Of a stretch of DNA of 64,000 nt, positions 35,101 through 48,700 are shown piece by piece. Made by a program: the position numbers and the translations under genes. Origin of the DNA: Paraescarpia echinospica (Eukaryota; Annelida; Polychaeta; Sabellida; Siboglinidae); contig CM034531.1 in the NCBI GenBank assembly GCA_020002185.1, positions 74,176,200 to 74,240,199 of the forward strand, given 5' to 3'. Each line of letters opens with the position of its first letter. Positions within the stretch are counted from its first letter, which is position 1. The notes under the pieces are model-generated. The model was not told the DNA's origin and did not search any database. It worked only from the letters and a program-made list of their open reading frames with translations.

Positions 35101-38100
35101 CGTGCAACGTTTTGAAGAACTAGTGAGATCAGGATAATGTCGCAATGTCTATTATAATTATCGTCCACAAAACATATTTTATGTTGCGGGTAACGAGTAA
35201 CATCCAACAAAAAATACATAATTATAAGAATACGATTATGACAGTGTAATTTTGCGTTATTTCACCGTTTCTAGTGCATCCTGGACAATTGCCTCACTCT
35301 CGCTGTCAAGGGCGGAAGTTGCCTCGTCCAACAAGAGGATTCTGGGATTGGAGATGAGCGCACGCGCAATAGCGATGCGTTGTTTTTGTCCACCACTCAT
35401 ATGTGTGCCTCGTTGCCCAACCAATGTGTCGTATTTCTGCAACCATTGCAAGAAGTAAGTGTCCGGGAACCAACAACCAAAACATGTCATGGTTTAAAGC
35501 TATCATACTTGATTACTGCCTCAACAGCTAGCTTGTACAATTGATTTCGCAAATGTTTGGTTCCCGGGGTAGCAATATTAAAATATTTACCCTGGGAAAC
35601 ACTACGGTAGTGTGTTGAACTTAGTTTGAAAACATTCATCGTAAATGTCTAGTGTTTTCAAATTAATTTCAAATGTTTTGCAACTTGGGTATAAGTTTTG
35701 AACGTTTTACATCGTAACAAATTAAGACAATGAACAACTGTATATACTGATCTAGCGGTGACAGTACATGGTACCCTTGCATTCGAAAACGTACGTCTGG
35801 GAACCTCATTATGAAGTTGTGCACATTCGAATTCTTGGCAACTTCTTCGAACCTTTATTGCTAAGTTACACATTATTAAACAGTTTAGATAACCTTTTTG
35901 CGATGGAAAATAGTGCGTTTGTGAATTGTGAATAATAACTTACGTCTGGGAACATCATTATGAAGTTATGCGCATTCGCCATCTTGGCAGCCTCTTTAAT
36001 GTCACCTTGTGTCGCCCCCTCGCGGCCAAGTCGGATGTTGTCGCTGATCGACCCGTCAAACAGCACCGGCTCCTGACTGACGACACCAATCTGTTGTCGC
36101 AGCCACTTCACGTTGATGTCCTTAATGTCGTGTCCGTCCATCGTCACCTAGAAAGTCAGATAACAAAGAACCACCTCAGCTTCGTACATATATATATATA
36201 TATATATATATCAGCCGGCAAGTTAATAAGGCACCCATTATCGATAATTCAACAAAAGAGAGTCGTTATCTAGGATCAAATCAAATGTTATTTCCACTCA
36301 CCCGCCCGGCTGTGCAGTCGTACAGTCGCAGGAGGAGATGACAGATGGTCGACTTGCCACTTCCGCTTGGGCCGACCAACGCGATCGTCTTTCCCACCTC
36401 CGTCTTAAAACTGACTTCATCAAGAACCTATCACAACACAGTTCAGGACTCTCTTATATTTAAACCTATCCATTTAAATTGCATACAATGTTCAACATGA
36501 AACGTAGATACCGTTACCTTTATTTCACTTCTGGATTCGTAGATAAAGTCCACCTTTTCGAATATTATGTTGCCCAGCAATTCATCAGGCCTCAGACCGT
36601 TTTCAGAACGAGAGTCAATGTCCGGCTTCTGCAAAAATCAGTTCACCTCAGCATACAACTGATATATTTTGTGTTCTTTCAAACACGTAGAATTTGCCAT
36701 CGAATCATTGCCATTTGGTTAGTTTCAAAATGTATAACGATTACGTCGGCATTATTTTTAAGTAGAATCAACTTATATTAAAAAGGTAGAATATCAGAGG
36801 AATGTGAGAACATATATATTATATGATACACACCTTGTCTATGACTTCGAAGATAGCTTTAGCAGAGCCTCCGGCAGTAGCAATACTTTCTAGATTTGGC
36901 AAGCTTTCTCCCAGCGACATGGAACCGGCCAGAAGTACCATGATCACCTACAACGTAAAGGACCACGGTTGATTATAGAAGTATCTGCTGAGTCTCATAA
37001 CTGCAATTCGTCAACTACGGTACTTCAAAGACGTTAGCACAGGGTAGATTGCTGAGGGTCGATTGCCTTCTATGCATAGGTTAGGCGATAGCAAACAACT
37101 GACAGATGAAAAATAACAGAGGTAAAAACGCCAACGCTAGTGTTATCTCTACAAAGTAACGTACTCACAAAAATAACATTTCCTGCCGATGTGCCAGTGA
37201 CAGAGACAATTAGACTTGTTCCGTACCAGATGGCCAGTCCAATCATAGCGAAGTTGCAAAACCACTGGCAGCCGATGGCGCAACCAATGAGTATTGCCCT
37301 AGTAATGCCGAGTTTGCGCGCAGAAGACAGACATTGTTCGTACCTAAAACAGTGCGATATACAACTCGTTGCATTGTGATCAGGTTGCAAACCCTTTGTA
37401 CAATTACACGTGATACATCCAAACGTTGCTATTATATACATACATAAACAATATAAATTATAGTCATTCTGATGTGTTGCCATTCAGTTTGTTGGGAGAG
37501 TGTACCGATATTGGACCTGTACCTAAATTCGACCACCGTCCGTTCTGAGTTCTATGTATAGTAATTAGATCGAGTGATGCCCGGCGATTGCTTCACACAT
37601 CATGCCATCTATACGCACAGCGTAAAATGGCGGCCAGCGCAGAGACGCACAAAAGGTGATACAAAAATATGTTATTCATCTCATTGTAATAATAATATTG
37701 CAAAGCCACTTACGATTGCAATGTATTGTTATAGGAGGTTTATATAACGTGCACAAGCGTCATGAAGACAGAAAACTCTACAGTCTCCGAGATTCACATC
37801 GAAAAAGTTAATTATGCCTTCGACTTATATTTGACCAGTCCGGGTGGCCTACGTTGGACCACTGGTCCAATATAAGGCACCCGTGGTTTACTATACGTGC
37901 CATACCAACACACATGATATATGAAAATGTGTCATAATTTTGAAGTTTCTGCATCTGTATATTAGAGTCATATTTATAGCTCGGGGCCTTGTTGAGTGAG
38001 AGGGGAGGCCTACACTTTGAAACACGGCGGGAGGTTACATATATGGTATGGGAGTAAAATCTCCCTTGGCAAAAGATGTCGCAGCGGCTGAAAAGTTCAA

Positions 38101-41100
38101 GTTGTCCTACTCGGAAACTGGTATAGATATTTCATCGAATTCTGGCAGAGATTCCATTATCTCGAATGACAACTCGTCAAATAAAACAAACACGCCCACG
38201 GGCGAACGGCAGTCCAACAACGGAAGGCTGTCCAAGAGCGAGCAACAATCCATTGATCCGTGTCCGTCCATAAGCAAGCAACTGTCCAACAACCGAAGCC
38301 TGACGACGAGCGAACGACAGTCGAATGATCCATGTCTGCATACACGCAAGCAACAACTCAACGAGCTGAGCTCATCCACAAGCAACACCCAGAATGGTGT
38401 CAGGTATGTCACAACCAACCCAAGGGCTTTCATGGATAATAAACGAACAACATTCCAATGATCCATTCCCATCTACAAGCAGTAGACATAGTGGCTTCTC
38501 AGGAGTGTCGCAACCAATGCAGATGGACGTTGTTTTTTCTGAGCCGTTGTTATTTGTCAAGATCTCGATATGCTAGAAAAAGAGGCTTCTGTACTCACCA
38601 AAAAGGTACAAACGCTGGAGGAGAAGGTGGAAATGTTGGAGACGGAAGCGGACAAACGTGAACAATACACGCGTCGTCCGAACCTCCGCATCTCCGGCAT
38701 TCCAGAGACATCAGACGAAGTCACAAACAACTTAGTCATCGACACAATAAAGAAACTGGGGTTAGAAGACTTTGGTATCAGTGACCTGGAAAGAAGTCAC
38801 CGCTAGGTAAAAAGACCGACTAACGTGGACGCCCCCGAAAACGAACAATAATTGTACGTTTTCGTAGTGAAGCGGTGAGAGACGAAGTGTACCGCCAACG
38901 CACCAAACTGAAGAACCATAACCAACACCACCGGGACGAACAGATATATATAAACGAAGATTTTACGTCTAAGAGAGCAGCACTTGCTTCCAAAGCAAGA
39001 TTCCTTAAGAAGGAAAAGAAAATCAATGATTGCTGGACATATGCAGGAAGGGTTCTTGTCAAAACAAACGTGGGAACAGTAAAAGAAATCCTTTCTGCAA
39101 AGGACCTGGACATGTATTAGACGGATCTTTGTGTAACGCCATTATTGGGACAAAAAGACTTAAATACATATTGAGCGTCTCCGGACGTTATTTTGAAACA
39201 TTTTTCGGATCATTCGAAGTTGCTACTACTGTGCCTCTGAACTGTCCAAGTAAGATACTATGATTATCGTGGTAGAGACTGCAACATATATTTTTACAAC
39301 CTACTATGTCATCACTGTATTATTATTATATTATTGTATTATTATTATTATATACTTATTATATAATTATTATTATTATATAATTATTATGGCTTTTAAG
39401 TCTTCCCGAAAACAACATTCAAAGTCGCTACTACTGTGCTTTTTACCTTTTTAGTGACACGTGATATTTATGATTATTGGGCCAAATATTGCAACATGTT
39501 AGTTCCAATATATTATGCTGTCACTGTATTATCGCATTATTCTATAATTATGAGGGTATTTAAAATCTCCCCGAAAATGTTATTTTGAAATAATCTTTGA
39601 TATTTCAAAGTTGTTACTATCGTGCCTTTGAACTTCTAAGTGATCATCGGGCGAGAGACTGTAATGCACATATTATGTTACCATTGTAATATTGGATTAT
39701 TTTTCTACAATTAAGGATAATTTTTTGTTTTAGTTTGATACTTTGAACTTTTTTCAATCAAATTTGCTGTTACTGTGCCTTTCAAGTTTCTAAGTTGGCA
39801 TGTGATATTGTGATTATCGGGCCATATACTGCAACATATTAAATTCAACATATGTTACTACTTTAAAATTGCTTGATTCTATAATTATAAGGTTTTGTTT
39901 TATCATTCAAAGCTGCCTTTAAACTTTCAAAGTGGCATATGATAGTATGATTGTCAGGTGATCAGAGATTTATATATGTTATATTATGTTAGCACTGTCG
40001 ATGGCAGTGATTGCTCAATCACTTGCAGTCAGTGGTGTTTAGTATGTTTTATATGCTAACTTGCAAACCGGCCTAAAAAGTGAATTTTTTCTTTTCTTTT
40101 TAAGTCTCCCCCATTTTTTTGTATTATTTCTCTCCCAAGTACATATCATGATGTTATTGACTCTAAGCCTAGTTGGCCTTTCTTTTCTTATTTTGTTATG
40201 TTCTCTGATAGAAATCCATGCGATGTCTATCTCTACTTACTCTTTGATACTAACAATTGAATTTGTATTCTTTTGGTTAATCGTCAACATCATTGTGTTT
40301 ATCATTACTTGTATGTATACAACTGTTCAACGGATATGTACTTATGCTGTATATTATTATATGCATTCATACACTAGTTATATTTATGTACTTATTTTTG
40401 AATGTTTTTGTCAATTTTTTTCAACGAACTCTGAAAGGATCACTATGATGTGCTCTAATACATTTGTAAATGGCAGAATCTATTAATATTAGCCGGATCC
40501 AAACAAATAAAAACTTTGACTTAAAAACAATATTCAATGAAGCCAAACACATTGAAAATGAAAAGTATGATTATTCTCCATTTTCTCTTAACACACATGA
40601 TTGTAAATATTTTACTGCAGTTGAGTTTCTGAAGCATTTAAACCAGAAAACATATCTTTATCAATGTTCTGTATCAATTGCCGTAGTTTGGAGACTCAAT
40701 GGGATTCTCTTCAAGAATTACTTTCTAATATGTCGTCAAAAGTCCTGACTCTAGATCTCATTGGACTAAACTGAAGTTTTTAAAGTTCAACATGTTTTAC
40801 GTTATAAAATAAATGGGTATCACAATTTACTATTCAATACAAGACTATATACAGACGATGGGCATGGTGGAGTTGGCCTATACATCAGTGAAAAATACAC
40901 CTATTTTAAACGTGAAGACTTGTCAATATTTATTCCTCATGTATTTGAGTCCATTTTTGTAGAGGTTCAAACTAAGAAATGTAAGCCTATAATTGTGGGT
41001 GTAATCTATCGTCCCAACTCTCATCCACGTGCAGATCTTGATATATTTATGGGTACCATATTAGACATCCAAGATGAAATCTCAAATGAAAATAAAGTAG

Positions 41101-44100
41101 CGTACCTGATGGGGGATTATAATATTAATTTACTAAACTGTGTTACTCACAACAAAACTAATGATTTTATAGATAATGTAATAGCACAAGAATATATTCC
41201 ACACATAACAAAACCAACACTGATAACACCTGCTACAGCAACTCTTATAGACCATTTACAGTGTTTCCCCTGGGTGAAATGATGGGCGTGGTGGTAGGGG
41301 CGAAGCATTGCTAGGGGGATCCCCCGGGGAATTTTTAAAACTAGCTTTAAAATGGTGCATTCTGAGGTATGTTTTAACATTTACTCTTGAATATAGAGGG
41401 GAAGATATAAAACAACAAGACATTACTCCTAAATGTAGTAATCATGGTTGATAAAAGTCAGTAATCATGATTGTTTCATCATGTTGAGGTGTGGTTTCCA
41501 ATTTACCACTGCTATTCAGTAGAGGTGTGGTTTCCACTTGACCACTGGTACTTGGTTATGGTTATGTTTTCTTGCACTAACCCTAGGCCTTGTTACCTCG
41601 CTGACAGAGTCAATAAAAAAGTAAATGGTAAGTTCTTATATAGCGCAGGACTGCTAAAATCGCTTTACACTTTACTCCCTGGCAGACCTGTTCAGTCAAA
41701 CACCATCTCGACTTCTCTGGGAAGCATCCAGTGGTATCATCTGAAGACTCATCATCACCTTTAAATTATTTTAGTATCATAATATTATGGTAAATTGGTG
41801 GTTTATGTTCAAAAGATTACATTTTATTTGTTTGCTAGAATGCTAGTTGCTTTTGGGTAGTAGGCATTTTTTTTATGAGATGTGAACTTCGGTGGTTTAT
41901 ATTCGTAAGTATTTCACTCAAATCAACTTTCCCAAAAGTTTGTTTGCACAACTTTGTCGGAATATGTATTATATATTTAGCACAAAGATATCTTACGAAT
42001 CACATTCCTTATTTTGCTAAAACAAAACCGCATAGCCATAGAACATTAGTTGAATAGACTTGTGGGCATTTGCGTCGAATCCGGACCCACTTTGTCATCG
42101 ATTTTGCCGCTTGAGTTTTGCTTAACTTTGATACGTCAGTGAGATACACTGTATTTCCATCATTCAACATTATCCTAGGCATATTTACCTTTAAGAATAT
42201 TGCGTCTTACGTTTTGAGGCGTAAATAGCGCCCCTGTTTGTATCAACATACGCTTCTACATATATATTTTTGTATGCGCGCTGTGCGGTAACGCACGGTC
42301 GTTGCGGCATAGACTAACGGGTAGTAACGCAAACCGGGTCACTATTTGAGCTTCAACAGGGTCCGGATTCGATACAAATGCCGACTAGTGGATAGGATTA
42401 GGGTGCACGGGCTTCAAAAGAGTCCGCATTCGACACAAGTGTCGACAAGTGACGTAGTGCCATCAGCCTGCACGGTTTTCACTCCCACCACCGTCATAAA
42501 CCAAAACGCAAGTTACCGTTTGGGCGCCATTTTACGTGAATGTCTAGATTTCTAGTATGTCGAAACTCCGCAAGGTGTCACCATTGGAGACACCGGGGAT
42601 CACGCAGGAATATTCAGTGATTGGACAACTGACAAGTGATATCTTTCACGTTGTCCAATGACGGCTAAACAATGTTGCTACAAATGTGCGATTTTGCAGG
42701 AATATAAGTGATTTTGTGGTGTAATTACGCGCCGCTCGCCGACGCTAAATACACCGTGAAAGAACGAAAAAAAGGGCGTATGAAATAGCTACGAGGCGGC
42801 AATTTCGGCATATTTTGGGCGAGGCGGCATAGAAAAACGACGAGGCGGCCCGCCTCGCTTGTTATATACCAAGGGAAACACTGCATTTATATTCTAATCA
42901 TGCTCACCCCAACTATGAATCGGGGATTATTGTTACAGACATGACTGATCATTTTGGAATATTTCATTTAATATATGGTAAACCTGCTACACAAAACATT
43001 GCATATAAACAAAAACGCCAGTTAAACTTGACCAACATTAAAAAATTTAGGAGTCTTTTGGCTACGGCTGACTATTCCTCTGTCCTATCTACTAGCAATG
43101 CAAATGAAGCATACAACAACTTAATGTTAACATATACATCACTTTATGAAATATCTTGCCCAGTTAAAATTATCAGAGTAAATAGTAAATATATTAAAAG
43201 AGAACCCTGGGTAACATCAGACATTATAGTGTCTTCAATAAACAAAGACAAATTACTCCGCACAAAGCTAAATAAGCCCAATACAGCGAGAGAGGATGCT
43301 TATAAGGTATATTGTAGACTATTTAATAAAATCAAAAGAGCAGCAAAAATTAAGTATTATACTGAAATACTGGAAGAACGTAAACATAGCATCAAAGAAA
43401 CATGGACCATACTGAGGAAGGCAACATTTAATCAAAAAAAGAGTTTCCAATTACCTCAAACTTTCATTATAAAAGGAAAAACGTATCAAATTCGGCTGAA
43501 GAGTTTAACCGTTTCTTTGCTGATATAGGCAAATCAGTGAGTGATTCAATACCTCCTCCCTCAACCTCATTTCATGCGCACCTAAAAGATAACTATCCTG
43601 TAAACGTTTTCATGCAACCTACTGATGTAAACGAAATCAAAAGAATAGTGCAAAAACTAAAAACTAAATGCACTGAAGACTTCGATAGTTTATCTACAAA
43701 ACTTGTACAACAGACCATTGAGGAAATATCAATCCCACTTGTGCACATCATAAATAATTCCTTTGTTACAGGTGTTGTACCTGATAATTTAAAAATCGCT
43801 AAAATAATTCCAATTTATAAATCAGAAAATATTAATGTGTTTAATAACTACAGACCAATAAGTATTTTACCAACACTTTCTAAAATAATGGAAAAAATAG
43901 TATGTAACAGATTAGTAATATATTTAGAGAAATATAATATACTGTATAAACATCAATATGGATTTCGCTCGAAACATTCCACTATACACCCTATATTGCA
44001 CTAACTTAAAGACATAGCAGATGCAAATGACAAAACTACCAAAGATATTACATTGGCTGTGTTTCTCGACTTATCTAAGACGTTTGATACAATTAACCAT

Positions 44101-45664
44101 GACATTTTGTTGTATAAGTTAAATCATTATGGAATCAGAGGAATAAGTAATAGATGGTTTGCCAGTTACCTTTCTAATCGTAAACAATATATTGAAATAA
44201 ATAATTGCAAATCTCCACTGATCAATATGACACATGGAGTATCACAAGTATCCACACTAGGACCGGTGCTTTTTCTAATTTATATTAATGATAGTGAATG
44301 CTAGTTCTCTAAACTTGCTATCCTTTGCAGATGATACCACTGTTTACCATTCAGGATATGGTATTGAACATTTAGTTATAAAAGTGAATCAAGAACTAAA
44401 ACAATTATACAATTGGTTGTGCGCTAACAAATTGTGCTTGAACGTCAAAAAGACACAATTCTGTGTTTTTAGTCCTGTAAATTCAAACTACGAGATAAAC
44501 AATAGCATTAAAATAAATAATGAAGTCATCAACCAGGTTGGCAAGTATAAAAATGACGAATCTGTGAAATTCCTGGGATTGTATATAGATAAGCACCTAA
44601 CATGGAAAGAACACATCAACATAATTATTTCCAAAATATCTAGAGCTATTTTTGCAATAAACAGAGTGAAATATTTCTTGCCATATAAGTCACTAAAATC
44701 ATTATATTACACTTTAATTCACAGTCATATAACATATGGTATACAAGCATGGGGCAATGGAAACACAAAGAAAATATAAATTTTACAAAAACGTGCTTTA
44801 AGAATATTTAATAAAAAGGATATAGGAGTCATACTGATCCTTTATTTAAGTCTGACAAAATACTAAAAATGTCAGATGTATATAAACTACAGGTCTCACT
44901 ATTTATGTATGATTTTAAACATGATTTATTACCCAAGTCATTTACAAATTTTTCGATCAAAAAGACTTTAGACAAAAGTATAAGAATAACCAGACAATGC
45001 AACCTTCTTGTTAAAGAGACACCTAGAACACATTTTTCGTCTAAGCTACCAAAACATAATTTCACAAGAATCTGGAACAATATAAACGAAAAAATAAGAA
45101 ACACTAAACAGAGGTTAAAGTCTAGACGCGTATTGTGTGACTTCTACTTAAACGCATATCTTCGTCAAGTGAATTGTATAAATCCTAGATGTTCAGAATG
45201 TAATGAAACTGAGTAAATGAAATTCTACCTTTGTTTGTAAGTCTATTACCGTTCTTACACTACGTTGTTAACCATGTACAAATGCTTGGATCGCCTTTCT
45301 ATTCACTTACATATACTTCAATTGATCATACTTCTCAGTTCGTTGTCATATATCACCAACAACAGCACATACTATATGTTAAATAATACTCCGGTTTAAT
45401 ATTATCTAGTACGGAGGTGGGTTGGTGATGAATTTGAGTGAGTTGTTTAACATGATTTTGATGATTGTTATGATTGTAATCATAGAGTAATGATAATCAA
45501 ATGGTGTCACTGGAAGACGGCTTTTAGACAAGTGACATCCATGCAATGTAACACATTTCCATTTGTATGACATGTATATGTTAACTGTGTGTTACGTTGT
45601 AAATAAAGCTACTTACTTACTTATGCAGCATGCAGAGAGAGAAAGAGAGAGAGAGATAGAGAGC

Positions 45665-45723
<59 letters not shown>

Positions 45724-48700
45724 CGATGGCATTTTAAAGGACCTGCGAATGATATTACGAGAAACGACTTCCGCTGACGCGCTACGATCCAACATTGTTG
45801 CACATATGCTAGACAACTTTGGCCTTTATAAAATATCGAGGAGAGGGGATGAAGGCAGATCGAACTCAAAGATTGTGATACGCGTTTATCGAGGACAGAA
45901 TCGCATCGATGGCAAATTCCAGTGAGATGGTTGGAGATGACTGATCAACCACAGCTGAGTAGAAAGGTTATCACTCCTGCAATACTGTCTCCCGTCCCAA
46001 AAGGTCAAGAAATAAACCACCAAGTAGAAACTCATAACCTCCAGTACGTATAACTATCGATGTGACATGTGATGGTAAAAGATCACATTGGTAATTTGGT
46101 GAACAGGGACAATCAGTTACTGACTGGTATCTTTTTGTTATTATTAGACACATTACTGGCCATTGTTTCGTTAGTTTGTTCGTTTATCACTGACATATTC
46201 TATCATGGCAATCACTTTGTTGGTGTATTCGTCTATCCATAACAAAATGTAATTGGTTGTTCTCAGTTCAAAATTAAATTACGCGAATCTATTTGGCGCT
46301 TGGTCGTCACATGTCATTTGTATGACCACTGAGACGCCGTCGTTTTCGTGATTTATGCATTAAACCACTATATATATATTTTTTAAATCTGAAGTGTGTG
46401 CTGAATCTTGGTTTTTTCAAAGCAACAATAATTGACTGATGACCTGTAATGAACCAGAAGCACATACATAGGACTATCTGGTCCAATATCAGGACCACTG
46501 TAGTCACCACATATGTCACATATGGGACCAATCAAGAAAAACACTTTTTTATGCATTTATTAAAAATATAACAAAAACGTTTATTCTATTTCCTGCTTGC
46601 TCACAGAGCTTATAGTAAATCGCGGCCTGATCCTTAATAGTCCTCGGTAACACGTACAGGAATGGAAAAAGAGGGCTCGGAAGTCAGGGAGTTCAATATC
46701 GGTACACTTCCGCTACGGTCACCAGGTCGCACATCGTTAGCTATGTTAGACATATCGGGAAGTACTGCTTGAGGGAGAGAACTTCTTCATCTGAAAAGAG
46801 AAACATGGGTCACCTGATTGCATCCTTGGATTCTCCGCCGAAAGCAGCCACGGTTCGGATGGACGAGAGAACTTCTTTTGCGATACTTCCAGCCATCGCA
46901 TAAACCTTCGACTGTCTTACAGTCGTGTTTACAGTGACCTAGAATGTGACGAAATCCAAAATGATTGTTACTTAGATTGCTCGAACCACACCGTGATACA
47001 GTGATGCAACTGGCATTTTGTGAATCACCCTTGTTTTAATGACAAGCACGCACGCACGCATACGCACGCACGCATGCAAGTACGCGGCGCGCGCGCGCAT
47101 ACACACACACATCCATTGATGCGTACCAGTTTGCATAGTTGAATATGGATTTAACATGTGATTTGTTGCTCCTTTTAAGATTTCGTTCTCTTTATATCTG
47201 GAATCCTTTAATTCGATACTAATTAATTGCTTCTATGAGACTGTACTTTTTTTCCTTAATCTCTAATCAAATACTGCTCCCAGATTCTAAATGCGGAGCC
47301 ATTGATACTTACAAAAACTGAGCCGAGTATGGACCCAGTCATCAGAGGAACAAGACTGAGGGCAGCGAGGGAGAGACGCCAGTTGGTAACCAGAGCCATG
47401 ATGAAGGAGACAACAAAGACGGAGAGATGATGGATGAAGAGACTGACTTTGTCTGACATCCCACTCGTAACATTAACGACGTCACTGAAATAATAACATA
47501 TGAAATGTCAAAGTGTCACATATGTGGTAGGAAGTATGATCAACTAAGTAGATATAGTACATGTAGTATGTTTCTTAAAAATAGTTTAATTGTATTTTAA
47601 TCCAGAATGCAATTTTAAGAACGAGCTGTGTTAATTTGCACATTTTGGGTCCTCTTGCCTCTTTCTATGTTCATTCGCTGCCTTTGATCATTGGCCTTTG
47701 ACTTACGCATTTGCAATATAGAGTATATAACCAGACTGCACGTACTTATTGAAGCTTTGCACTCATATGATCCGAATACACGTACTTTGTGAGAGTAACA
47801 GTCAGCGAGCCGGTGTCGTGGCTGTCGAACCAGGTGCAGTCCTGATGCAAGATGGCGCTGAAGAGTTGTGAACGGAGGCGAGAAACCTGTCGCTCTGACG
47901 TCAGTTTCCAGCAGAACATGTGAGTAGTGCCTGCCACCATTATAACCAAAGCCCAGTAGGTAAGACGGACGCACAATGGTTTTATTGTACCAGTGATGTC
48001 TTCAATGTTTGAGAACGTGGTAGCGTTGGAAACGTCAGATAAATTCGTTAACCTGCAATCGAACAGTGGCAATGGTATCAGCAGGTCGGTCATTTCCGTG
48101 TGTCGCGTGAGTAGACCTACTTGATACCGCTTTCAAACAATTGATTCGTTCAATCAAGCATTTAAACCATTATTCAAATATCGTCTGCTTAATAGGCCGA
48201 CTTAGTTTAGAAACGCGATACATTCATTACCTTTAGACCTATTTACACAATATATTTCTTGTAATAGATGGTCCATTAACGGCAGAGCCACTACTCACAG
48301 CATATGTGTCTTGCTGATAGAGTCACTAACAAATAGGTCGACAGCTTGACTGAAGATAAGGACAGCGACGGGCAATGCTGCTCCGTGAAGTATGGCAGTC
48401 AGTACTCCAACCAGCATCAGCATGATGTCTATATAGTCGGCCATGCGAAACTACAACACACGACTAGCCATATGCATGCATCGTGTTACATTACAAATAA
48501 TCAGACGAAATGGACAGGATACGACAGAATACACGAAACGAAACAGATTGTGCCCAATGTAATAAAAGTATAATGTGACAGTGGAATATAAAATTATTCA
48601 GTGTGACGACAGACAGTATAATACAATACATGTTTCTTGGTGCCTTTCCATTTATTATGCTGTCCTCTCCCATTTCTGGCTCTCGTTTGAAACATTTCAT

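Larger units (their letters stand above)
41259..42883. mobile_element. hAT-like non-autonomous DNA element (1625 bp)
   Basis: The ends CAGTGTTTCCC and GGGAAACACTG are inverted copies, of hAT type, flanked by CATTTA on both sides (41253-41258 and 42884-42889). Removing the insert and one CATTTA restores the LINE endonuclease frame exactly. No transposase is seen. It carries a SINE fragment and a smaller inverted-repeat element. Confidence 0.8.
40455..45216 (+). pseudogene. LINE ORF2: endonuclease and reverse transcriptase
   Basis: Endonuclease: [20 protein letters not shown] then [13 protein letters not shown] and ATATLIDHL; here the hAT-like element intervenes and the frame resumes as [20 protein letters not shown] then [67 protein letters not shown] (PQG changed to SQV), [12 protein letters not shown] with intact Asp pair. 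C-terminus ends at 45216. Frame breaks near 40750, 43510, 44004 and 44290. Confidence 0.88.
37980..45625 (+). mobile_element. Near-complete LINE with ORF1 and ORF2, carrying a hAT-like insertion
   Basis: ORF1 38048-39120, a tandem-repeat spacer 39200-39960, ORF2 endonuclease from 40455, hAT-like insertion 41259-42883, rest of endonuclease and RT to 45216, a 3' UTR, and a (CTTA)n tail ending about 45625. It is on the strand opposite to the host gene. A few frameshifts and stops separate otherwise long frames, so it is a fairly young but inactive copy. The start is uncertain. Confidence 0.85.

Noticed and set aside
45563..45925. Arg/Glu- and Ser/Leu-repeat ORFs
   Set aside because: Translation of the GA microsatellite.
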